Shown here piece after piece: positions 52,501 to 63,238 of a DNA stretch of 64,000 nt. Source of the DNA: Mesostigma viride (Eukaryota; Streptophyta; Mesostigmatophyceae; Mesostigmatales; Mesostigmataceae); assembly GCA_009746045.1 (NCBI GenBank), contig RPFO01000003.1, positions 872,767-936,766 of the forward strand, written 5' to 3'. A model generated the notes under the pieces. That model was not told the origin of the DNA. It was given only the letters and a program-made list of their open reading frames with translations, and made no database searches. Positions within the stretch are counted from its first letter, which is position 1. Each line of letters begins with the position of its first letter. The position numbers and the translations under genes are program-made.

Positions 52501-52505
52501 CCTGC

Positions 52506-53942
52506 GCCTGCGACCGACGTACCTACGCCTTTGCGCGAGTCGCCCACCCCAGCGGCCGCGCCCGCCGTCGCCGCTTCCGGGCCGCCCGCAGCGCCATCGC
52601 AGCCAACGCGGGGTTTCTTCAGCGACACGGGCGGTCTTCCCAGGCTTTGGGAGGGTGGTCCCCCGCAGAGGATTCCGGTGCCCGACTGGAGCTTGGACGG
52701 TAACCAGTCTTATGCCGGATTGCCTGTCCCTACGGGCCCTGTTTCCAACATGTGGCCTGAGGGTGCGCCGCCACCGGAGACCGGAGCGCCCGCTGCGGTG
52801 GCGGGTCCGTCGCGACCCCCTTCGGCATGCAGCGAGCCCGGCGCGACCTCCTGTTGTACCGGCGCCGTCTGCGTCTGTGCCGGTTCCTACCCCTGCTTCG
52901 GCCCCTGCCCCTTTGTCCTCGCGGTCTTTGGCTGCGGTTGTTCGGGCCAGCGGCCCTGATCCTCGCACCACCCGCGCTGCTGATTCCCTCCGGGAGTTGT
53001 CCCAGGGCGATCGGGACCGGGCCCCTTCTGTGGTGGATGCGACGCCGGAGTCGCGCGACACGCCCGTCCCTGGGTACGGTATGTCTGCGCTCGCCTGCCG
53101 ACAGTGTGACCTGCCGCGCGCCTCCGCCGAGCTTGCCATTTCGTCCATGTCCTACGGGTTCTCCCAGGTGTGTCGGGCGCCGCGGGACCGTGGCCTACCC
53201 ATTGAGACTGATCGGCCTCCTTTCGACATGGTTATTTTAGCTGATCCTGTGTTCCAGGGTGAGATCCTGGTTCGGCGTGTTCTGTATCGCTGGGCTAGGC
53301 GTCACAACGACTTGGACACCTACGGTGGGTAATTCCAGTGGGCTTACCCTCCGCCTCTGGGCATTATGGCCTCAGATGCCCTTACGGTAGAGTTTCCTGC
53401 GGTGCCGGGTGCCACGTACAGCACGGTTCTCCAGCCTATCCTGGAGTGGGATGCCCGTCGTCCAGCGCCCATCCCGGGCCAGGGTCTGGACTCCCGTGGC
53501 CATCCTCCTCCTCGGGCTAGCGACTACCTAGAGACGTTCGGGTCGCGACAGTGTGCTCGTCGGTGGCGCTCCCGTGAGGTTCGGCACATCCGGATGCCGG
53601 TGGCCGTCTAACGTGGAGCCCCTGGTGGATCTGTTCTTCCCGACGGGTTTGCGCCCTCGGATCCGGTACCATCGCCTACTCCTGCGGGCTCTCTGTTTGA
53701 TCGCGGTCGAGCCTTTCCTACGCCTCTTTGCCTGTGGTTTCCTGGACTGGGCCCGTGGCCAGGTCGTCCTTACGCAGCATAGGTATTCCTGGGCCTTTCT
53801 GGGCCTGTTTCCTGATGGCGTGTGGGCCGATGTTTTCCTCACTGTAGATAGGCATGACAATGCCGATGATGTGGCCCACTACCAGGCGTACCTGGATGTT
53901 CTGCTGGCCTCTCGTGGCACTTACCAGACGGATGGCAACTAG
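52506..53942 (+). CDS. Gypsy-2 ORF3, 3' part (frameshifted)
   Basis: Continues ORF3 beyond the copia-like insertion. It starts in frame as a Pro/Thr/Ala linker (PATDVPTPLRESPTPAAAP), then TRGFFSDTGGLPRLWEGGPP and IPVPDWSLDGNQSYAG. Frame changes occur near 52850, 53330 and 53590. Later parts read SYGFSQVCRAPRDRG, FDMVILADPVFQGEILVRRV and, last, RYSWAFLGLFPDGVWADVFL, ending at 53942. With the 5' part, the intact protein would have about 780 residues. The last frame holds a hydrophobic stretch (LLLRALCLIAVEPFLRLFAC). No family recognised. Confidence 0.5.
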
Positions 53943-54300
53943 ATAGAGGGCCTTAGGCCCGACCTGAGGGTGTTGTCCCTCCGGTATATAGAGTCGCCCA
54001 CATATTCTGGCCAGTTGACTGGTCGTTCTTGGTCCTTAGTACTGGTTTGTTTACTCTGTGTGTCCTGCCCAGTGCCGTCCCCCCCGGCAAGGACTCTGTT
54101 CCAGGCAGTTAGGGGAACCTACCACCAGGCTTGGTGCTGGCTAACCCTATACCACCCGGCGTGGTGGTGGAACCGAGTAACACGATTGGTGCTTTGTATC
54201 TTGGATGGCCTGCCGATTGTGTTGGTGTGTGTTGGGTGCATTAGGTTTCCTACCCCTTGGTTTCCTCCCTGTGCGTAGGGAGAGGGCTCCCTACCTTTGT

Positions 54301-54311
54301 GGGGGGGGAGG
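54301..54311 (+). other. Gypsy-2 polypurine tract
   Basis: GGGGGGGGAGG lies directly before the 3' LTR start, as required to prime plus-strand DNA. Confidence 0.85.
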
Positions 54312-54878
54312 TGTTACGTCGCGTAACAATTCGTTGTAGTTGCGGACGTAAATTAGGTCCTTTGCCTCGGTTGTTCCTAGGTTTACGTGTAGTTCCAACT
54401 GGGACACTATTGTCCTCGTAACAGTACTGTGGTACAGTGGGTGCTTTTGGGGCGCCGCGCCGCGTACTTTATTAGTGGTCCTTATCCTTTGGTAGAATGT
54501 AGTGGACCAGCGTGCACCTGTGCATCTGCCTGTGTATCTGTATGCGAGGGCCAGGTCGGCCCGAGCATGTTGGACCGTTGGTGACCATTTATGCACGTTC
54601 CACCCCTCCTGTGGTCACTCGGCGTGTGTTAAATGAATTAACACATATAGGCTTGGGTCACGGCAGTGTAGTGTGTTTCCTTCCTCTATTCCTGGAATAA
54701 ACGGGTTCGGGTAAATGGTTGTATATGGCGTATTATAGCAACACATACGTGAATGCATTGAGATCAGCTCCGTCTCGTTCGTCTTTCGCTAGGGGTTTGA
54801 GTAGAGGAGGCCTGACCAATTTAGGTAGTATCAGGCCCAGTAGAGGTAGAGGTGGAGGTAGAAGTTTAGGACGTAACA
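54312..54878 (+). repeat. Gypsy-2 3' LTR
   Basis: 567 bp, differing from the 5' LTR at a few single bases (for example TTGCGG for TTACGG near 54340) and by an AT insertion near 54724. Confidence 0.93.
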
Positions 54879-54883
54879 GTAAG

Positions 54884-55214
54884 CAGCACTTGCTCTAGGT
54901 GCCTCAAGGGCACCGGCACCCTCATGATCTTCCACCATGTCTATCACCCGACGGTAAGGTCGAGGCATGGAGGAGTATGTCATGTCACTGGGGGAAGATC
55001 ATCATGGCTATACAAGAGCTATAGGGCATGGCTTCTAAACAGAGAGCATCTCTCTGCATGGCATAGCATGGCTAACATCCATGGGGGTCCCATTATAGAC
55101 ATAGCATGGCTAAATGTTGAAGGCATCATCCATGGGGGCCATTATGGGCGCACATGCGCGTGGGCCACGTGCTAGGCTAAGCCTTACTAATCTACACTAC
55201 TGGTATATATAGTC
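54884..55214. other. Spacer right of Gypsy-2
   Basis: No gene seen. It holds repeated ATAGCATGGCTAA and CATCCATGGGGG phrases (55065-55140). Confidence 0.4.
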
Positions 55215-55604
55215 CTAGTCTGAGGTGGCAGGAGGGGGCTGCCAGGGCTTGTGGTCAACGTGGATGACCGCCCCCCTCCAGTATACCGGCTTCCCCCTGG
55301 CGCTCTGCCGGAGCTGAAGGTAGGTCGGCCATAGCTCACGTCGCCGCTGTTGCTGGGCCAGGGTCAAGTCGTCGTCCAGCGTGAAGCGAGTCTCCGAGAG
55401 CTTCTTGCGGAACGCCAGCTTGTCCGCCATGTACTTAAAGGTGAGGAGCACGGGTGCCGGGCCAGCCTTCCCCCGCGCGCGGGGGAGGCGGACAGCCGAC
55501 ATGTCCAGCTCACCAGTGAGTAGTAACATGGGGGCAAAAATGGCACGCAACATGGGGACATGACACCCCAAAAGGGCACTTTTCTGGAAACCATACCTAG
55601 GCAT
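55215..55604 (-). pseudogene. C-terminal part of an L1-ORF1-like protein
   Basis: The open frame's last 110 residues read SAVRLPRARGKAGPAPVLLT, FKYMADKLAFRKKLSETRF and LTLAQQQRRRELWPTYLQLR. This pattern (RxGR..GPxPVLxxF, then DKxxxxRK.L, then DLTxxQxxRRxELWP) is typical of the C-terminal domain of plant/algal L1 ORF1 nucleic-acid chaperones. The first 25 residues derive from the neighbouring inverted-repeat element. Other pieces of a similar protein lie on the same strand at 61207-61375 and 63239-64000. Confidence 0.6.
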
Positions 55605-55745
55605 GTGATAAAAATCCAGTTATGATGGGGGACCATAAATATGATAAAAAAAAAAAATTTCCAACCACTTGGGGGGGTACTACCCCCCACCATGTGACAG
55701 TTATGTGCTAAAAATAGAAAAAGACGCTATTTTTGGCCGATTTTC
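55587..55745 (+). repeat. Inverted repeat, left member (partner at 63085-63222)
   Basis: The segments GACCATAAATATGAT, GGGGGTACTACCCCC and GCTAAAAATAGAAAAAGACG occur in the same order in the reverse complement of 63085-63222. The pair delimits about 7.6 kb that separates pieces of the ORF1-like gene, as a DNA transposon or a large foldback insertion would. Confidence 0.6.
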
Positions 55746-57517
55746 CCTAGAACAATGGGCAAACCCAATGTGGCCAAATCATATATTCCCATCTAATTGC
55801 AACCCTTGCCATTAACCCCTAAATGGGCAGAAATACTGCCGATGCATCGGCTGTAACTTCACAATTTTGCAAACCAGATGCCATCCAACCCACCCATATC
55901 CAATGGCTGTCCTTGGGGGCCAAGCATGTCCATGAGTTGCCCTTCGGGTTGGTATATCACAACCTTACATATATGCAGGTTAGGCCATGTATAACTGCCG
56001 TCAAAGTCAGGGGGGTCAAGACGAGCGTTTTCATTTTTGGTAGAATGTGCATTTTGAATTATGTTGTAAGAGCTAGGCACCTACCACTTCAGGGATGATA
56101 AAAAATTAGTTGCTGAACAGTTTGAGCCATTGGGGTCATCATTTGGGTGGGTATACCAGCAGTTACACCCAGTACAGCCCATAGGGGTACCGTTGGTAAA
56201 AAGCAACCAAGGGGGTAGGAGTGGGCATACTACCTACTAATACCAACTAATATGGCCCCCAACCATGCCACACAATACATTTCCCTTCCACAATGATGGG
56301 GAAACATAACTGCATCATCACACTGCCCTTACATGGCACCTATGTGCAGGTGCCACCTTGTCCATGCACGTAGGTAACGTGGTACGGATACCCTACGCAA
56401 GGCATGCATTCTAGGAGGCAGCCACCAACAAACTAGTGATTTTAAGCCTATTTCAGCTTGCCCTAGCAAGGATAAACTAGGCCTAAGCTGCTATAGCTTG
56501 CCAGGTGATGGCCAGCACACCTGGTGGCACATGCTGACAATGGGAAGCTTCTACTCACCGGTTACATGCTTGATGATGCCACAGAGACCAGCCAACTGCC
56601 TCACACTCATGCAATATGTGTGTGGGAAATGTATAACAAACATATATGGAGGTATTCAAACCCATACAGCCTCTAAAACTTATCACCATCACCCTGTGGC
56701 AGGTCAACTGACTGATGGAAGCATCTAAGAAGGGTGTTTTAGAAAGGGGCCAGGCCAGGGTCAAGAAAGAGCATGAATAATGCAAAAAGAATGTGCTACA
56801 CAAGCTAGAACGTATATATAAACGTCAAACATCGATAGGAAAACGATGCTTAAGCTTTACCAGGCATGGATGGCGTTACCTTGGCCCAGGCGGTGGCCGC
56901 AAAATGGGGCATTTCGGCACACCAAAGTTGTGCAGCATGGTCGCTGGATTCGGCGATTTCTGGCCACCCTTGCACGTTTACGACTACTATGTATCATAAA
57001 AAGTACAAAGAAACCAATATATCCTTTAAAATACGCCGGAAAGGTATTGCTGTCAACGTTTCTATCGTCCGGCCTGATCGCAGTTTTTTCCAGCAAGAAC
57101 GCTGCCGAAACCTATCAAATGGCATTCCCGCGAACCAAAAATTGGCCTGTATCATCTTTAGGACGTATAAAATCAATATCTTAAGTTTGGCCAGAAAATT
57201 CGAACGCAAACGTAAATGCCATGCGTGGGCGCAAGCCGCCATGGCCAGGTCGTCGTTTTCCGGAATGCACGTTGTACGCGAAAAAGTACCCTGACCCCTT
57301 GTACTTTGACCGACCAGAACACCTCTATAACTTTGTCAGAAGTATGCAAACCCTAGTACCATGCTGTGAGGAAAATTATAAACTTTCGATCTTCTCAGCT
57401 AAACTTTTCCTAATTCTCAATAGTTTTCGCGGCATTTGGTCCCCCGAGAAGGGGCCGACGTGTCGGCTGTAACTCAGTTTTAGGCGGAAAATCGGCAGCC
57501 AGACCATTTAGGGGTTA
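55746..57517. other. Interior of the 55.6-63.2 kb inverted-repeat region, left part
   Basis: AT-rich sequence with short open frames (for example 56866-57294) that match no family I recognise. No transposase seen. Confidence 0.35.
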
Positions 57518-58442
57518 CAGTCATTCCCGCGTTAAGTTGCGATCGCCCCCTAAAACTTGGCGCCGCAACTTAAAGCGGGAACGCAACTTAACGGTAGAAT
57601 TAGGCTAGCAGCCCACCACCTCCTCCTCTGACGGACTTCTATACGGCATTCGACAGCTCTCGTCAAGCCCGATCCAGCTGCAGCGTCAAAGCCGGCCAAA
57701 GTCCATTTTCCAGGCCAGATCTTTTGGACAAAGGCGGGCTGCAAAACACGCCGTGGGCAGCCACGCGCGGTGCCTGCGTTTTATACTACAAATGTGTGTT
57801 TTAACCCTCTGACTTCGGCTCTCTTTTTGGCAGGTTACTTAATTGCTAGCCGGCTTCACGTATGACTGTGACAAACTGAAACATGGGAACAGTCGTGAGG
57901 GAAGCTTCATTCATTACTGTCAATGGCCTGCATGTAAACAATGATAATCAGTAACAGCATGGAGGCCACAGTCATAGTGCAGGCAGCGAGACTGCCTGTG
58001 GCCTCAACGACCTTGTCTTTGCCCTTCTGTGGTGCATTCGGCATGATGGTGGTAATTTCCGGCAAGATGTCTCAATTACCGTAATAGTCGACCCTACATG
58101 GTCGTGGATTCTTATGTACCGCAGCCCGCAGACTGCAAAACTGAATTTGTAAGGTTGCATTCGCGCTTTTCACCTAAGCCAGCAGGCGGGGAAATTTGCG
58201 CGCCAGCACTTGGGGCCGGCTTGCGTATTTTGCCGCCTGAAATCCCGTAGCGGGTCCGGACTTGGCAAAAAATGGCCTCCTGCGCGGCCAAAAATGGCCT
58301 GACACCTACAAATTGAGTCATTACCGCGTTAAGTTGCGATGGCCTCCATGCTTAAGTTGCGGTCGCCCCCCAAACTTCGGCGCCGCAACTTAACGCGGGA
58401 ACGCAACCTTAAGAAACGCAACTTAACGCGGGAATGACTGTA
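57516..58442. mobile_element. Pogo/mariner-like MITE with TA target duplications (element 57518-58440)
   Basis: Perfect terminal inverted repeats beginning CAGTCATTCCCGCGTTAAGT (24 bp to TTGCG) lie at both ends, each flanked by TA. Further internal copies of CGCAACTTAA and GCGGGAACGCAACTTAA form subterminal inverted repeats (57555-57597 and 58350-58410). At 923 bp there is no room for a transposase and none is seen. TIR start CAGT and TA duplication fit Tc1/mariner, especially the pogo/Tigger branch. Confidence 0.8.
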
Positions 58443-58443
58443 A

Positions 58444-59778
58444 TTCCAGCTAGTTTGCAGGTCAGAATAAGCATGTTTAGACACATTGAAATAGTTTACC
58501 CCAAAACACGTATTTTTTAGTGCCTAAAAAAATATATCAAATCATAGACACATGCAATGGGGTCAAATCATATAATCAAAATTGGCCCAGGGTTGCAATC
58601 ACACAGCCCCAAAGTTTCAGCTCATTCTGACCACGTTTACTCACATTGAAATATGGTCATGTGCAAAAAAAAATGATCGCTTTTTGTGGTTTGGAGCTCA
58701 AACACCACCACAAAGACACCCTTGCCCACCACAAACTGGGCCAAAACAACAGCCATTAGTTTATTTATGATGTTAGGAAGCTTGCTATGAAATCCCAGGT
58801 CATTCTGAGCTAGTATGGCCATGTTACATCATATTATAGCTGCCACGCTGCGTTCCTGGTACAACATGGCCAGCATGAGGGGGCACACATGCATATGACC
58901 CACCCAAGCAAGTCCCATCATGTCTTATGATGGCCAAATAATACAAGCACTGTCCTGCCACCTTGATAACACACAGGAAGGCTTTAGCCCTCGTCGGAAT
59001 CGCCGTCCCCCATGCAGTTGGGGCAATACCAGGCACCCACCGGCATGGTTTTCTTTGTCAGGCCAAGGCAGAGCATGTGGGCACCATGCTCTTCCCCGCC
59101 TGCACCTGCCAAACTGGGCCAAAACAAGTGCAATTAATTAAATTAATGTATCACGAAGCTTGCCACCAAATTACAGGTCATTCTGACCTAGTTTGCCCAT
59201 ATTACATCTTGTTATAGCTGCCAGCCTGCATGCTTGGTGCACCATGACATGAGGCAATACCATGAGCACATTCCTAAGCTTGCCCTCTGCAAATGGGGCA
59301 GAACCACGAAAAACAAATGCTAGATGCTTGAAGAAAACAACCACCAACTCTTTAACCATTATGAGCAGGTATGACCGCTTGCGGAAATCACTCATAGCCA
59401 ACACCATGTCATGACGCTTATGGATAAAAGGTGCATCCTTCATAGCCATAACGACCTGATCCCTGTCATCTAGGAAGTACAAGCCATGTGTAATGGAGGC
59501 TAAACAGGTGGGGATGTGATAAGTAACTCACATATTCTCACCTTCCATACAACAACCTTGTTTTCCAGCAGGCTGAAGAGCCATGACAGGCGTTAATGAG
59601 CTCGCCAGCTCCTTGCAACGGTGATGCCGCTCCCAGGCAGCTAGGGTCCTTGACTACGCAATATAGAATGTCTACCGTGTGAAAACCTCCATACAGGAAG
59701 CGTAGCAAAGCCAGATAACTGCCCGATCAAATCTGGGTAGCTTTAGGAAGCATGGCATACGCAGCGTAAGGAAAACCA
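58444..59778. other. Non-coding with a duplicated 115-bp block
   Basis: Blocks at 58731-58845 and 59109-59224 are diverged direct copies (CAAACTGGGCCAAAACAA ... GAAGCTTGC ... CAGGTCATTCTGA ... TTATAGCTGCCA). No gene recognised. Confidence 0.55.
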
Positions 59779-60512
59779 TTGAAAGCCGCGGAAAATCTGA
59801 TAGCACAACTGCAACAAGTGGAGAACAAAATAGCAAGAAGAACCCAGAAACGGCGCCAAAAGTTTCATGCCAGGTTCACTAAGAGCGCAAACAGACTGGG
59901 CGGTGACATGCGGCGAATCAACGTACCACGGCCGGCATTATTTCCTACCCAGGCGCGCAAGAAAAGCCAGCCAGCCATGGATGGATTAACCGCGGATCGC
60001 GCAGGCCTGAACGAAATCATTTTAGAAATGACAGGAAATGGCCGCAGATCGAAGACGCTTAGGTTATTTTCATGGTGTCCGTTACTGAACGGCTCTTACT
60101 GCATCAATACAACCCACGAATATCGAGTTCTACCGTCGCAGGCACGCATGCTAGATTATTCATCGCGGCCAAATTGTTGGATGAGACCCCCGTGCAAATC
60201 TGTACCAACAAAGGCAGCGAATTTGCAAATAGTGCAGATCTGGCTATGAAACATCATAATAGAACATCACTTTTAACTACCGGCTTAATTTTTCGGCCTG
60301 TCGCCCGCCGGATTAGCCATATTGATTTCATCACGACTCTTGTTGAACTCTTGCAGCGTTTATTGGTCAAAGACTATGACCGAGCCATTATGCTCCGTCA
60401 AGTCCGATGTTTTTTGCAACGTCACCCACATCTGTTCGGTGCTGCCCCTTGGCACAAGCTCTACAAACAGGTCGTGGACCGGCTGGATCGCATAGTATCT
60501 CCGCACATCTGA
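59779..60512 (+). CDS. Hypothetical overlapping ORFs
   Basis: Two overlapping plus frames (59779-60249 and 60072-60512, 156 and 146 codons). The first starts with a helical Gln/Lys/Arg-rich stretch (AENLIAQLQQVENKIARRTQ). The second ends with basic helices (LLVKDYDRAIMLRQVRCFLQ, PWHKLYKQVVDRLDRIV). I recognise no family. They may be exons, a decayed gene or chance frames. Confidence 0.2.
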
Positions 60513-61091
60513 ACCCTGTGATGCCAGATCTCCTTTGCGGCCGTTCCGAGCTTGGCACTGGATTCGTTGTCCACATCGTCGCGTCGCTGCCGCAACACGA
60601 TGTTTTCTGGCATCCGCGGGCTTTTGGTTCCCGCCGCACATTTGAAAGTGCCGGCTGTCCTCCGGCTTTTTGCCTTTGCACCGTGTGCAGTTCTTGGACG
60701 TTTGGAATCATGGCATGGCTAACGTGATGACTGACTAGCTAGACCTTTTCAGTGGTTTTCCATTTGCGGGTATTTCCTCGTAAATGGTGGGAGAGCGATC
60801 GCAGCAATGGTGCTCACCACTAGACACTCCCGGCCAGTTAGGCTAGAAACACACGCCCTGATCAAGCATGCTGTTTCCGGCCCCACCGTCTAGGTCATCT
60901 AGTCGCTCCACACGTAAGCCAGCCATAATTTCAATGCACAAGGATACACATTTCCATCACCATTCATCTTCATCATCCTGAACGACTCGAAAACGCGGAA
61001 AAGATAACGGCAGGCTCGAGCTACCATGGTCCGGATTCTCCCGATTTCTGGCCTGCGCTGGTTGTCTCTTTGATATTTTAACGGAACGCAC
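60513..61091. other. Intergenic, nothing recognised
   Basis: No supported gene or repeat. Confidence 0.35.
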
Positions 61092-61484
61092 GTCGCCATG
61101 GCCACCTCCGCACGGTGCGCGCACTGTGCACCACAATTTCACGGTCCGTCGGTACCGTCCCGACTTTTTTGGCGCCAAAAAAGTCCCGGGTGTCATGTCC
61201 CCTTAAATGCCTCAAGAAGGCTCGTGGAGGTCTCACCTGCCGGCTGGTCGAAGTGCTTGACGATGACATTGTGGCTGCGCCGGGCGATGTCGGCTTCCTC
61301 GCGAAGGTCGAGGGCTTGTTGCTTGAGTTGTGCCGAGATGGTGGAGGTGGTGGAGGTGGTGTGCTGCTTAAGGGGACTCGGCGCGGCGAATTTTTTCCGC
61401 GCCAAAAAAATTCCGCGGTACCCTCCGTACCGTGAAAAGTGGGTGCACGGTGCGCGCACCCCTTGCGGAAGTGGCCATGGCGAC
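61092..61484. mobile_element. Foldback element with ~118-bp arms enclosing an ORF1-like fragment
   Basis: Arms 61092-61210 and 61366-61484 are imperfect inverted copies sharing GTCGCCATGGCCAC, GGTGCGCGCAC, TTTCACGGT, GGTACC and CCCCTTAA. The left arm contains a perfect 24-bp palindrome (61162-61185, centre GGCGCC). The 155-bp centre encodes the ORF1-like stretch on the minus strand. It is either a MITE that captured an exon or inverted repeats that flank a real exon. Confidence 0.65.
61207..61375 (-). pseudogene. Coiled-coil to RRM-linker segment of an L1-ORF1-like protein
   Basis: The minus frame reads TTSTTSTISAQLKQQALDLR, EEADIARRSHNVIVKHFDQP and GETSTSLLEAFKG. The ARRSHNVIV..F...GE pattern is the join between coiled coil and central domain of L1 ORF1 proteins. 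Candidate splice signals exist (GCAG before 61363, GCAG/GTGAGACC at 61237), but the phase does not match the donor at 63239. Confidence 0.45.
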
Positions 61485-61499
61485 TGCTTTTAGACGAAA

Positions 61500-63084
61500 C
61501 GTGACAAATCTGGCTCGCGGAAAGCAGAAAAAATGCTCGATTGTTGGAGAAAATTAGTTACTGATTCTACTTTATGGTGGGATGGTTGCGATCTATAATG
61601 TCGTGGGCTTTTTTTCTTTACCATCGGCAGGGGGGGTCCGGCCTGAATTTCTGTCGGGATGAATAAAGTATAATGGATGCCTGCAGGTGTGATTGTCGAT
61701 TGTTGCCAGTTTTGATGGTCCTAATGGAAGCTAGTTTAATGATGTTTCTAAAGCCGTAAAAATTCCCGCTGCTATCCTTACCTTTCCCGTCATTTTGCGG
61801 TAAGATAACATTAGGCCTGCGCGATGCGCGCCCGACCTCTCCATGAAAGGGTGGCCTTTCTTGTGCGCCTGGGCACGAATAAATGCCCGTTATGGTACGT
61901 TCTTGTATTAAACGTCCTAAGATAGCGCTTTCCTGCTTTCTTAGCTCGTTGAGCGTAAGCTTTTTGCCTTCTTTCCGGCCAGATGCAGCCATGAACTTGC
62001 GGGTCCTGGCGCTGCATCGCTAGATTCCTGGATGTTTTTTAGCAAGTTCGTCTGTGACGTGGCTGGCTTGCTGCAGCGCGTGGCCCACAACCTGTCGGGA
62101 AGGTGTAATGCTTTTATTTACATGCTTCTCTGAAATTTCTTTTGCTTTATAGACAGTTGTGTTCGAGGAAATTCACGCGGTCTTCCTAAGCAGCGGCATC
62201 ATTTTCCCCAGACACTGACGAGCTGGCACCTGTCTCCTAAAGAAAGTGGCTCGTCCTTGTTAGAAAGGAGGCAGTGTGCATTTTGCGGGACACAATGCTT
62301 TGGTGGCACATGCGTCAGGTAGGTTGTTCCAATGGTCTCTTCACCTTTCCCACTGAGTAAATGATAGCCTTTGTCATGCTAACCAGAGCAGCTAGCCACA
62401 GGTTGGCTGGATAAAAAGTCAGCTTATTTTCTCTTTATATACTGCATGTGTGGTCCTCCACATGTCCGGCTTGTTGGGCATTTTGGAACAGGGTTTTTAA
62501 TGTGTTGTTGGGTGGAACAACTTGGTTGTTGGCACAAAATCGCACATTATTAGCCTGAGATAGGCATGACATATGCTGCTCAGGCGTGTCGTCCTACCAG
62601 CCTTGTTGATAAGGGTAGACTCACAAGGCTGGCTGTGCCGATGGAGGGGTGGGGCGTATGACGCTCCGGACATCCTCCTCACACTCCGTGATCAAAGTGG
62701 GCATGTTTTTGGGTGTCTAGGGTAGCAAAACAGATGTCATTTTGGCTCAGCACTAGCTCAATTCTCTTTTAGCGTCTACCCAGGTGGCATCACAGGAAAA
62801 TCAATAACTTGAGCTACGCTTGTCAGAATGAGCTCAAATTTTGGCAGTGTGTTTCCCCCCACTCAGTGGAATTTAAAATGTATGGATGACCCAATCTGAT
62901 GTGTTAATGATTTGATTTATTTTTTTTTGCTAAAAAAAGTACCCATTTTGCGGGAAAATTAATAACTCAAACAAATGTGACCATTTTGGCCATGTAAATA
63001 GCCCAGCTTTTAAAAAAGTGGGGGAACTTTGCAGAAATGTATGGGCAGGTCATTTAGACAAGTGGTTTGTCTTGGGCAAAATAT
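61500..63084. other. Non-coding, right part of the inverted-repeat region
   Basis: AT-rich with no recognised gene. The minus frame at 61618-61992 shows no family resemblance. Confidence 0.35.
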
Positions 63085-63222
63085 CTCATAAATAGCGTCT
63101 TTTTCTATTTTTAGCTCGCCACCGGTGCGTGGTTGGGGGTAGTACCCCCAACAAGTGGTGGTATGAATGTCCAAACATCATATTTATGGTACCCAATCAT
63201 CACTAGATGGTTCCCATGTGCA
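63085..63222 (-). repeat. Inverted repeat, right member (partner at 55587-55745)
   Basis: The reverse complement contains GGTACCATAAATATGAT, GGGGGTACTACCCCC and GCTAAAAATAGAAAAAGACG in the same order as the left member. It begins about 17 bases after the splice donor of the ORF1-like exon. Confidence 0.6.
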
Positions 63223-63238
63223 TTGGAACTGATACTCA

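Larger units (their letters stand above)
44274..52505 (+). mobile_element. Ty1/copia-like LTR element inserted in Gypsy-2 ORF3 (element 44279-52500)
   Basis: Direct LTRs at 44279-45850 (699 bp after removing a LINE insertion) and 51802-52500 (699 bp), starting AGTTAAC and ending TTTAACT, with perfect target duplication CCTGC (44274-44278, 52501-52505). The tract AAAAAAGAAAGGATTGG precedes the 3' LTR. The internal region (5.95 kb) has only one recognisable domain, a Ty1/copia-type RNase H near its 3' end. The usual TG...CA ends are absent. It is probably non-autonomous or strongly degenerate. Confidence 0.85.
35812..54883 (+). mobile_element. Gypsy-2: chromodomain Ty3/gypsy retrotransposon with leader and 3' accessory ORFs (element 35817-54878)
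   Basis: LTRs at 35817-36381 and 54312-54878 begin TGTTACG and end CGTAACA, and are flanked by the perfect target duplication GTAAG (35812-35816, 54879-54883). A purine tract (GGGGGGGGAGG) precedes the 3' LTR, and TGGTTCCGGAGG one base after the 5' LTR is a plausible primer site. Internal order: leader ORF with hybrid-binding-like domain, gag, protease, RT, RNase H, integrase with chromodomain, ORF3. ORF3 is interrupted by an 8.2-kb copia-like element. LTR copies differ at only about four sites, so insertion was recent, yet the coding region has about ten frame changes. Confidence 0.93.
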
